Assembly: GCA_030641585.1 (NCBI GenBank)
Contig: DAOWHE010000063.1
Coordinates: 1 to 5,419 of the forward strand
Origin: Dehalococcoidales bacterium
Lineage (GTDB): Bacteria > Chloroflexota > Dehalococcoidia > Dehalococcoidales > ARS1013
Direction of reading: 5' to 3'
Length of the DNA: 5,419 nt
Of this stretch, positions 1 through 4,580 are shown piece by piece; the stretch's first letter is position 1, and the number at the start of each line of letters is the position of its first letter. Position numbers and translations under genes: made by a program. A model generated the notes under the pieces. The model saw only the letters and a program-made list of their open reading frames with translations. It did not search any database and was not told where the DNA came from.

Positions 1-545
1 CCTTCAACTTCAGTATAGCTGTCAGCGGCCAGGGAACCACCAATCCCAGTCCCGGTATCCACACCTATGATGAGGGTACGCCGGTGACTATCACTGCGTT
101 GCCTGCCCCTACCTGGGAGTTTGACCATTGGGAAGGAGATGCCTCAGGTAGCTCACTCACTACAACCATCACTTTGAACGGCGATAAGAGCGTCACTGCC
201 TACTTTAAGCCAGTAAGCGACGTTCAGATAACCTATATCTTCTACGACGGCCTAGTTCCTCGTGTAGAGTCCGATGAGTATGTAGAAATCACAAACCTTG
301 GAGATAAGCCGCAAGACTTAGCTGGCTGGGTGCTAAAGGATATATCTGAGGGATACCCCTCGTTTACCTTCCCGTCTTACATCCTAGCTCCAGGTGCAAG
401 TATTCGAGTTTATACAAACGAAATTCATCCTGAGTGGGGAGGCTTCAGTTTCGATTACGGTAGGGCTATCTGGGATAATAAAGACCCGGATACAGCTGTA
501 CTATATTATGCCCCAGAGCAAGAAGCATCAAGGAAAAGTTACTAG
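1..545 (+). CDS. Secreted/surface protein with InlB-type repeat and C-terminal lamin tail domain (5' partial)
   Basis: The reading frame is open from base 3 to a TAG at 543-545 and gives the last 180 residues of a longer protein; the start lies left of the window. A GTG at 84 is in frame but falls inside a domain, so it is not the true start. Visible residues 1 to about 61 match the divergent InlB B-repeat pattern: a GQGTTNPSPG-like turn, EGTPVTITALPAP, then WEFDHWEGD and a closing VTAYFKP. Residues from about 65 to the end match a bacterial lamin tail domain (LTD): EYVEITNLGDKPQDLAGW, a FTFPSYILAPGASIRVYT strand pair, and AIWDNKDPDTAVLYY near the end. Both domains are beta-sandwich or beta-rich modules usual in exported, cell-surface or adhesive proteins. 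The export signal would be upstream and cannot be seen. The LTD is complete and the protein appears to end naturally right after it. The catalytic or binding role of the full protein is unknown. Confidence 0.85.
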   Translation, partial: FNFSIAVSGQGTTNPSPGIHTYDEGTPVTITALPAPTWEFDHWEGDASGSSLTTTITLNGDKSVTAYFKPVSDVQITYIFYDGLVPRVESDEYVEITNLGDKPQDLAGWVLKDISEGYPSFTFPSYILAPGASIRVYTNEIHPEWGGFSFDYGRAIWDNKDPDTAVLYYAPEQEASRKSY

Positions 546-634
546 GATAATCGGGGCTAGGCCGCATGGGAAGTCAGAAATCGAAGAAAGGCAATGAAGA
601 AGGACTAGTGGTTTGTAGCTTCCAATAGGGCTTC

Positions 635-838
635 TTGGCATTCCTGTCTATAATCCTTGTTATTCCGTTCTTTGTTTTACTAATATTAAATTGGACACAC
701 TATGGCCAAATTGCAGCTATTATCGGCATCACAGGTTGGTCCATAAAAAGCGTGTGGAAGAAGCTCGAACAAAATTTGACAACAGCTTTTTATCTTAAAA
801 GGATAAAAGAAATTGGATTAGATAAACCCCAGGACTGA
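635..838 (+). CDS. Doubtful small membrane protein, possibly a gene remnant
   Basis: I do not recognise this 67-residue ORF. It opens with TTG and has a strongly hydrophobic segment at residues 2-20 (AFLSIILVIPFFVLLILNW), a second weaker hydrophobic stretch at about 24-38, and then a basic, amphipathic tail rich in Lys and Glu ending in LDKPQD. That is a plausible one- or two-pass membrane peptide. Against it: AGGG at 627-630 is only four bases from the TTG, and no promoter stands out. The same frame is open upstream from an ATG at 566 (beginning MGSQKSKKGNEEG) but is cut by TAG at 626-628, so this may be the back part of a gene broken by a nonsense mutation. The composition is more A+T-rich than neighbouring genes. 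It could also be chance. Confidence 0.3.
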   Translation: MAFLSIILVIPFFVLLILNWTHYGQIAAIIGITGWSIKSVWKKLEQNLTTAFYLKRIKEIGLDKPQD

Positions 839-874
839 CAGAGTTCCAACAGTACCGCCTGGTGTTAAACAGTT

Positions 875-896
875 TGTCGGCAGAATGTCGGCAGAA
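875..896. repeat. Perfect 11-bp tandem repeat beside tRNA-Lys
   Basis: The unit TGTCGGCAGAA occurs twice head to tail (875-885 and 886-896) with no mismatch. It lies 18 bases from the 3' end of the minus-strand tRNA-Lys. Two copies are too few to name a repeat family; it may be a replication-slippage duplication or a protein-binding repeat near an integration site. Confidence 0.75.
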
Positions 897-913
897 GGGG
901 AGGGGGTTGAGCG

Positions 914-986
914 TAGGCCGTACAGGTCTCGAACCTGTGACACCCTGATTAAAAGTCAGGTGCTCTGCCAACTGAGCTAACGGCCC
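914..986 (-). tRNA. tRNA-Lys (anticodon TTT)
   Basis: The reverse complement folds into a complete cloverleaf of 73 nt. The 7-bp acceptor stem pairs GGGCCGT with ACGGCCT, with a G-U pair at the first position. The D arm is GCTC-AGTTGGCA-GAGC. The anticodon stem CCTGA/TCAGG closes the loop CTTTTAA, giving anticodon TTT for lysine codons AAA/AAG. The variable loop is 5 nt, and the T arm is ACAGG-TTCGAGA-CCTGT. The discriminator base is A. CCA is not encoded (the next bases read CGC), so it must be added by a nucleotidyltransferase. Confidence 0.97.
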
Positions 987-996
987 ATGTTACACC

Positions 997-1025
997 AGTT
1001 TAGCAAATATCGGGTCTCTGTGCAA
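997..1025 (-). promoter_or_regulatory. Promoter of tRNA-Lys
   Basis: On the minus strand a -35 box TTGCAC (1025-1020) is followed after 17 bp by a -10 box TAAACT (1002-997). The first base of the tRNA lies 11 bp beyond the -10 box, so transcription would begin a few bases upstream of, or almost at, the mature 5' end. The spacing is ideal and both boxes are partial matches to the housekeeping consensus. Confidence 0.55.
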
Positions 1026-1030
1026 TCAGT

Positions 1031-1051
1031 ATGATAAGCTGAAGGTATCAT
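1031..1051. repeat. Inverted repeat ATGATA-N9-TATCAT upstream of the tRNA promoter
   Basis: Perfect 6-bp arms (1031-1036 and 1046-1051) surround a 9-base centre, just upstream of the minus-strand -35 box of tRNA-Lys. On the plus strand the second arm runs into TTTT, but the A+T-rich stem is too weak for a convincing terminator. It might be a protein-binding site or chance. Confidence 0.35.
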
Positions 1052-1096
1052 TTTAATAGAGCTGCTTGGCGGTGGAACTAGAGGTGGGGTTGGATG

Positions 1097-1105
1097 TGCT
1101 ATAAT
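1097..1105 (+). promoter_or_regulatory. Extended -10 promoter for transketolase
   Basis: TGCTATAAT at 1097-1105 is a perfect extended -10 element (TG, one base, then consensus TATAAT). No good -35 box sits 16-18 bp upstream, which extended -10 promoters can do without. Transcription would start near 1111-1113, leaving a leader of about 130 nt before the transketolase start. A second TATAAT at 1176-1181 has only a poor -35 (CTGGCA at 15 bp) and is a weaker alternative. Confidence 0.6.
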
Positions 1106-1110
1106 TTGTC

Positions 1111-1140
1111 TAGCGGGCACGCTTTATAGGCGTCACGCTA
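1111..1140 (+). promoter_or_regulatory. Hairpin at the 5' end of the transketolase leader
   Basis: Immediately after the extended -10 box the sequence can fold with outer arms TAGCG (1111-1115) and CGCTA (1136-1140), a 3x2 internal loop, inner arms ACGC (1119-1122) and GCGT (1130-1133), and a 7-nt loop. It would sit at the extreme 5' end of the mRNA. A+T-rich sequence with an A-run follows instead of a T-run, so it is not a terminator. A role in mRNA stability or control is inference. Confidence 0.4.
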
Positions 1141-1233
1141 TATTAAAAAAGAGACTGGCAGTAGTATAGAATGCTTATAATTGCTTTGCCCTTTTGGGGT
1201 TGTTGGGCCTGTGGAAGAAAATGATAAGTCCCC

Positions 1234-1239
1234 GGGGAG
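1234..1239 (+). promoter_or_regulatory. Ribosome binding site that decides the transketolase start
   Basis: GGGGAG at 1234-1239 lies 6 bases before the TTG at 1246 but touches the in-frame TTG at 1240. Normal spacing therefore selects 1246. The site is the right half of a CCCCGGGG palindrome (1230-1237). Confidence 0.65.
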
Positions 1240-1245
1240 TTGAGA

Positions 1246-3264
1246 TTGACTGCTACGACGCTTGATGAACTTTGTATCAATACCCTGCGCTTTCTGGCTG
1301 TGGATGCTGTGCAGAAGGCTAACTCTGGCCATCCCGGGGCGCCTATGGGTATGGCAGTAATGGCCTATGTGCTATGGGACCGTTTTCTCAAGCACAACCC
1401 GGATGACCCAGTGTGGTCAGACAGGGACCGGTTTATTCTATCGGCTGGACATGCCTCTGCCATGCTTTATGCTCTTCTCTATCTAACCGGTTATGACCTG
1501 TCACTGGAGGAAATCAAGCGATTCCGGCAGTGGGGGAGCAAGACCCCTGGTCACCCAGAGTATGGGCTTGTCCCTGGTGTTGAGGTGACCACTGGTCCGC
1601 TGGGTCAGGGATTCGCCAACGGGGTCGGCATGGCTATTGCCGAGCGGTGGCTGGCAGAGCATTACAATCGCTCCGGGCATGAAATCACAAACCATTATAC
1701 CTATGCCATTGTCTCCGATGGCGACCTTATGGAGGGCGTCTCCTCGGAGGCGGCATCACTGGCCGGGACACTTAAGCTGGGGAAGCTTATCTACCTGTAT
1801 GACGATAACGATATCTCCATTGAGGGTGATACTGATATCACCTTTACCGAGAATGTTGCCCAGAGGTTCCAGGCATATGGCTGGCATGTGGTTGGTCCCA
1901 TTGATGGCATGGATATAGCTTCTGTGGACTCAGCTATTCGTATGGCTCAGGCGGAGAATAGCCGCCCCAGTCTGATAATCTGCAAAACCATTATCGGCTA
2001 TGGCAGTCCCAACAAGGCGGGCACTGGTTCAGCCCACGGTGAGCCACTGGGTGAAGATGAGGTGCGTCTGGCTAAAGAGTGCCTTGGGTGGCACTATAAA
2101 GAGCCTTTTACTGTTCCGCGCCAAGTGCTGGCCCATTTTCGCCAGGCACGGGAATGTGGCCAGCACTATCAGGAAGAATGGCAGGCCAGGCTGGAGGCGT
2201 ATCGCCATGCCTACCCTGGTGAGTCCCGTCAGCTAGAAGAAGACTTAAGCGGAGACTTGCCGCAGGGGTGGGACAGCGACCTAGCCGGCCTGTTTCAGAG
2301 TGAAGAGGGGCCTATTACCACACGTGGAGCCTCCGGCCGAGTGATGAATGCTATTTCATCCAGAGTCCATGCCTTGGTCGGCGGCTCGGCGGACCTGGCT
2401 CCTTCTACCAAGACTATCCTGAGGGATAAAGGGCACTACGGCTTTGATAACTACCGTGGTCACAATTTGCACTTCGGTGTTCGCGAGCATGCCATGGGCG
2501 CCATAGCCAGTGGTCTAGCCCTGCACAGAGGTATAATCCCCTATACGGCAACATTCCTTATTTTCTACGACTACATGCGTCCGTCGGTACGCCTGGCGGC
2601 ACTAATGGGGCTGCGGGTAATATATATCTTTACCCACGACTCAGTTGGTCTTGGCGAAGATGGGCCAACTCACCAGCCAGTAGAGCAACTGGCAGGTCTG
2701 CGCTCAGTACCAAATCTGGTAGTACTACGTCCGGCCGATGCCACTGAGACGGTAGAGGCTTGGAAGATAGCTCTTACTCGTCGCCAGGGGCCAACAGCTC
2801 TGGTGTTCACTCGTCAGAAGCTGTCACTGCTGGACCGGACAGCGCTGGCTCCTGCCAGTGGCGTTCAGCGTGGCGGCTACATCCTGTGGCAGGCAGCAGC
2901 ATCACCCGATGTTATTCTCATTGGCACTGGCTCCGAGTTACACATTGCCCTTGAAGCAGGGAAACTGCTTAAAGAGAGGGGCATCGCTGCCCGCGTCGTT
3001 TCATTACCTTCCTGGGAGTTGTTTGATGCTCAGCCGAAAGATTACCGTAATAGCGTCTTGCCCCTAGGCCTGCAGGCACGGGTCTCTATAGAGGCAGCGG
3101 TCACGCTGGGCTGGGAGCGATATGTGGGTTCAGAAGGTATCGCCATTGGGCTAGACCGCTTTGGCACTTCAGCCCCGGGTAAGGTGCTCTATGAGCACTT
3201 TGGACTGACTGCTGAGCGCATGGCCGATGAGGCAATGCGCCTGCTACAGAGCCGGAAGCAATAA
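1246..3264 (+). CDS. tkt: Transketolase
   Basis: This is a full-length transketolase of 672 residues, the usual family size. It is a cytosolic, thiamine-diphosphate-dependent enzyme that moves two-carbon units between sugar phosphates in the non-oxidative pentose phosphate pathway. Using the 1246 start, the N-terminal ThDP-binding domain shows the conserved substrate-site His29 (NSGHPG), His69 (SAGHAS), GPLGQG at 117-122, the ThDP/metal motif SDGDLMEG ending at 164 with Asn188 in DDNDIS, and His265 (SAHG). The middle pyrimidine-binding domain has the catalytic Glu414 in VREHAMG, His464 (FTHDS) and the signature GEDGPTHQP at 470-478. A C-terminal transketolase domain runs from about residue 535. 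The first Gly of the GDG motif is Ser, a variant known in the family. TTG 1246 is chosen over TTG 1240 for ribosome-site spacing. The TAA stop is followed directly by TAG. Its own promoter lies at 1097-1105, and it converges on the epimerase gene 31 bp away. Confidence 0.97.
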   Translation: MTATTLDELCINTLRFLAVDAVQKANSGHPGAPMGMAVMAYVLWDRFLKHNPDDPVWSDRDRFILSAGHASAMLYALLYLTGYDLSLEEIKRFRQWGSKTPGHPEYGLVPGVEVTTGPLGQGFANGVGMAIAERWLAEHYNRSGHEITNHYTYAIVSDGDLMEGVSSEAASLAGTLKLGKLIYLYDDNDISIEGDTDITFTENVAQRFQAYGWHVVGPIDGMDIASVDSAIRMAQAENSRPSLIICKTIIGYGSPNKAGTGSAHGEPLGEDEVRLAKECLGWHYKEPFTVPRQVLAHFRQARECGQHYQEEWQARLEAYRHAYPGESRQLEEDLSGDLPQGWDSDLAGLFQSEEGPITTRGASGRVMNAISSRVHALVGGSADLAPSTKTILRDKGHYGFDNYRGHNLHFGVREHAMGAIASGLALHRGIIPYTATFLIFYDYMRPSVRLAALMGLRVIYIFTHDSVGLGEDGPTHQPVEQLAGLRSVPNLVVLRPADATETVEAWKIALTRRQGPTALVFTRQKLSLLDRTALAPASGVQRGGYILWQAAASPDVILIGTGSELHIALEAGKLLKERGIAARVVSLPSWELFDAQPKDYRNSVLPLGLQARVSIEAAVTLGWERYVGSEGIAIGLDRFGTSAPGKVLYEHFGLTAERMADEAMRLLQSRKQ

Positions 3265-3280
3265 TAGCCATAGCTTTCCG
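3253..3280. terminator. Weak stem-loop between convergent transketolase and epimerase genes
   Basis: CGGAAGC (3253-3259) pairs with GCTTTCCG (3273-3280), with one bulged T and a 13-nt loop spanning the transketolase stop codon. There is no T-run on either strand, so it is not a standard intrinsic terminator. It is the only stem I see in the 31-bp convergent gap and might act for both directions, or termination may need Rho or lie inside the opposing genes. Confidence 0.25.
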
Positions 3281-3295
3281 AGAAACTTAGAGGAG

Positions 3296-3961
3296 TCACC
3301 GTGTCCGCTGTCGTGAACCCTCTTGGGCTAGGGCTAGGAGGTGGCGGTAGCCATCAGCGGGTTGTTCTTGAGCGAATATGGCGCTGCCGACATAGATGAC
3401 ATCAACCCCGGCTTGGGCAACCTCGGCGATATTGCTTTCCTTGATGCCGCCGTCTATGCCTATTTCCACACTGGGACAGGTGGTGCCGAACTCAACCACC
3501 TTAGCCAGTACTTCGGGTATAAATTCCTTGCCATAGGAACCGGGATAGACCGACAGGAAGAGCACGCTGTCTACTTCGCTGGTGAAGGGTAGGATGGTAG
3601 AGATTGGGGTATCAGGGTTAATAGCCAGACCAACCCCCAGTCTGAGGTGCCTGGCTAAGGAGATGACCTCTTGTGGTGAATGGGTGGCCTCGTAGTGAAA
3701 GACCACCTTCTTGGCTCCCGCCTTCTGGAAGCCCTTAAGATACTCTTCTGGGTTAAGCACCATAAGGTGAGCCTCCCAGTTTAGTTTCATAGGCAGATTA
3801 GCCAGGTGCTCATAAGTTATGCTCTGAGAGGGCACAAACTGACCGTCCATGATGTCAAACTGCACCCAGTTAGTAAAAGTCTCTGCCTGGCGCACCATAG
3901 TCTCCAGGGCTTTGGGGTCATCAGTGAGAATGGCTGGCACTACCTGGCTTAGCTTGTCCAT
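3296..3961 (-). CDS. rpe: Ribulose-phosphate 3-epimerase family protein (divergent)
   Basis: This 221-residue protein has the length and the (beta/alpha)8-barrel motif order of ribulose-phosphate 3-epimerase, which interconverts ribulose 5-phosphate and xylulose 5-phosphate, the latter a transketolase substrate. Visible motifs are PAIL (9-12), FDIMDGQFVPS (35-45), AHLMV (64-68), FHYEA (88-92), NPDTP (115-119), LSVYPGSYGKEF (136-147), IGIDGG (167-172) and VGSAIF (191-196). Metal-ligand equivalents Asp36, His65 and Asp170 are present, but the first ligand, His in the usual HFDVMD motif, is Gln34 here. The usual SxNPGFGGQ loop is SVYPGSYGK. It is therefore a divergent subfamily, and a different but related sugar-phosphate epimerase activity cannot be excluded. 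ATG at 3961 has GAGAGG four bases upstream and a strong promoter at 4036-4065. It is convergent with transketolase, a functional partner but not a co-transcribed one. Confidence 0.85.
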   Translation of the reverse strand: MDKLSQVVPAILTDDPKALETMVRQAETFTNWVQFDIMDGQFVPSQSITYEHLANLPMKLNWEAHLMVLNPEEYLKGFQKAGAKKVVFHYEATHSPQEVISLARHLRLGVGLAINPDTPISTILPFTSEVDSVLFLSVYPGSYGKEFIPEVLAKVVEFGTTCPSVEIGIDGGIKESNIAEVAQAGVDVIYVGSAIFAQEQPADGYRHLLALAQEGSRQRTR

Positions 3962-4035
3962 TAAACCTCTCGTAGAAATGCCAGTGCTGCAGCGCCGTCT
4001 CTGTGCAACAGCTGACTAATCAGGGGATTATGGCA

Positions 4036-4065
4036 ATTATAGGTGCCGGCTGCGCCATGTGTCAA
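4036..4065 (-). promoter_or_regulatory. Near-consensus promoter for the epimerase gene
   Basis: On the minus strand a perfect -35 box TTGACA (4065-4060) is followed after 18 bp by a perfect -10 box TATAAT (4041-4036). Transcription would start near 4029, giving a leader of about 68 nt before the ATG at 3961. Both hexamers match the housekeeping sigma consensus exactly, so expression is expected to be strong unless repressed. Confidence 0.75.
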
Positions 4066-4146
4066 GGATGCGTTCATGGTTTGGAACTGACACCCCAACC
4101 GATAGGCGTATTACGAAAGTAAGCATCAATGAGTACTATTGAGGGA

Positions 4147-4175
4147 TTTACCAGTAGGAAAAGATAGGTTAGAGT
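4147..4175 (+). promoter_or_regulatory. Possible weak promoter for the MerR-like gene
   Basis: TTTACC (4147-4152) and TAGAGT (4170-4175) are 17 bp apart, each matching four of six consensus positions. If real, transcription begins near 4182, downstream of the ATG at 4176, which would favour the internal ATG at 4209 as the true start of the small regulator. Confidence 0.25.
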
Positions 4176-4415
4176 ATGCTTAAGTATTGTTATGGGGTGC
4201 ATAGGGATATGCCGATAACAGTGGGGGGGAAAAGCTACTATAGGACGGCTGAGGTCTGCCGCGCCGTTGGCATAAGCAGAGCCACTTTCTTTCGCTGGCT
4301 TAAGGAAAGCATCGTTAGGGAGGCTGAGCACCGGGATAGGAAGGGATGGCGGCTATTTACTGAAGAGGAAGTGGCTAGATTTAAGGCAGAGGCTACTCGG
4401 ATTCATAAAGCATGA
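4176..4415 (+). CDS. Small MerR-like helix-turn-helix DNA-binding protein
   Basis: The 79-residue product is essentially a single winged helix-turn-helix domain of the MerR/HTH_17 type. YYRTAEVCRAVGIS (21-34) forms the first helix and turn, RATFFRWLKES (35-45) the recognition helix, and HRDRKGWRLFTEEEVARFK (52-70) the wing and last helix. There is no coiled coil and no effector-binding domain, so it is either a stand-alone regulator or an excisionase/adaptor-like DNA-binding protein. It should act in the cytoplasm on DNA; the target is unknown. The start is uncertain: ATG 4176 has only a weak AGG seven bases upstream, while ATG 4209 (MPITVGGKSYYRT) begins nearer the conserved domain but has AGGG only two bases away and would give 68 residues. 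It lies 165 bp upstream of pilT on the same strand, but pilT has its own promoter, so co-transcription is not required. Confidence 0.8.
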   Translation: MLKYCYGVHRDMPITVGGKSYYRTAEVCRAVGISRATFFRWLKESIVREAEHRDRKGWRLFTEEEVARFKAEATRIHKA

Positions 4416-4426
4416 AACACTCCTTT

Positions 4427-4437
4427 TGATATTATCA
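4427..4437. repeat. Short palindrome TGATA-T-TATCA after the MerR-like gene
   Basis: An 11-bp palindrome lies 12 bases after the stop codon of the MerR-like gene and 15 bases before the pilT -35 box. One central base is too small a loop for an RNA hairpin, so if functional it would be a DNA-binding site. The half-site TGATA also occurs in the inverted repeat at 1031-1051. The sequence is A+T-rich and chance is likely. Confidence 0.3.
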
Positions 4438-4450
4438 TGAAATACATCTT

Positions 4451-4487
4451 TTTGACAACAGATTTTTTTAGTTATAATATAGTCAAA
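4451..4487. repeat. Inverted repeat enclosing the pilT core promoter
   Basis: TTTGAC (4451-4456) and GTCAAA (4482-4487) are perfect 6-bp inverted arms 25 bp apart. The left arm overlaps the -35 box and the right arm overlaps the expected transcription start. This is a typical place for a repressor operator, though six-base arms can arise by chance. Confidence 0.35.
4452..4478 (+). promoter_or_regulatory. Promoter of pilT
   Basis: A perfect -35 box TTGACA (4452-4457) is followed by a perfect -10 box TATAAT (4473-4478), with a shorter than usual 15-bp spacer. An overlapping weaker -10 TAATAT (4475-4480) gives the ideal 17 bp. Transcription would begin near 4485, leaving a leader of about 95 nt. 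Confidence 0.6.
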
Positions 4488-4526
4488 TGTCAGCAGGGAA
4501 GTGGAAAACATTTATAAAACCAGAAA

Positions 4527-4557
4527 ACAGCTTGTTGAACAGTTAGTTGTTAGCTGT
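4527..4557 (+). repeat. Inverted repeat in the pilT leader
   Basis: ACAGCT (4527-4532) and AGCTGT (4552-4557) can form a 6-bp stem with a 19-nt loop in the pilT 5' leader, ending 11 bases before the GGAGG ribosome binding site. No T-run follows, so it is not a terminator. Any role is speculative. Confidence 0.3.
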
Positions 4558-4580
4558 AGTAAAAATGTGGAGGTAGTGGT

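Larger units (their letters stand above)
546..913. other. Gene-poor, A+T-rich interval between the lamin-tail gene and tRNA-Lys
   Basis: This stretch of 368 bases has no confidently real gene. Its middle (about 640-830) is visibly richer in A and T than the flanking genes. It contains the doubtful membrane ORF at 635-838, an 11-bp tandem repeat at 875-896, and a G-rich run just before the tRNA 3' end. I see no terminator with a stem and T-run after the lamin-tail gene or after the tRNA. Degraded intergenic DNA or a decayed insertion are both possible. Confidence 0.5.

Noticed and set aside
3291..3390. AGGAG followed five bases later by GTG at 3301 on the plus strand, suggesting a gene start after transketolase.
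   Set aside because: The frame stops after about 30 codons and lies wholly antisense to the end of the well-supported epimerase gene.
4030..4122. 30-codon ORF on the plus strand with a CxxCxxC-like pattern (GCAMCQGCVHG) preceded by AGGGG.
   Set aside because: Only three bases separate AGGGG from the ATG, the ORF overlaps the strong minus-strand epimerase promoter, it is very short, and no partner gene supports it. The cysteine spacing is probably chance.
4074..4331. 85-codon minus-strand ORF.
   Set aside because: It mostly overlaps the MerR-like gene on the other strand, has no recognisable domain and reads as a shadow of that gene.
4421..4470. Possible intrinsic terminator after the MerR-like gene: a palindrome followed by T-rich sequence.
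   Set aside because: The palindrome is A+T-only apart from one G and one C and has a one-base centre, so no stable RNA hairpin forms. The T-runs belong to the pilT promoter region.
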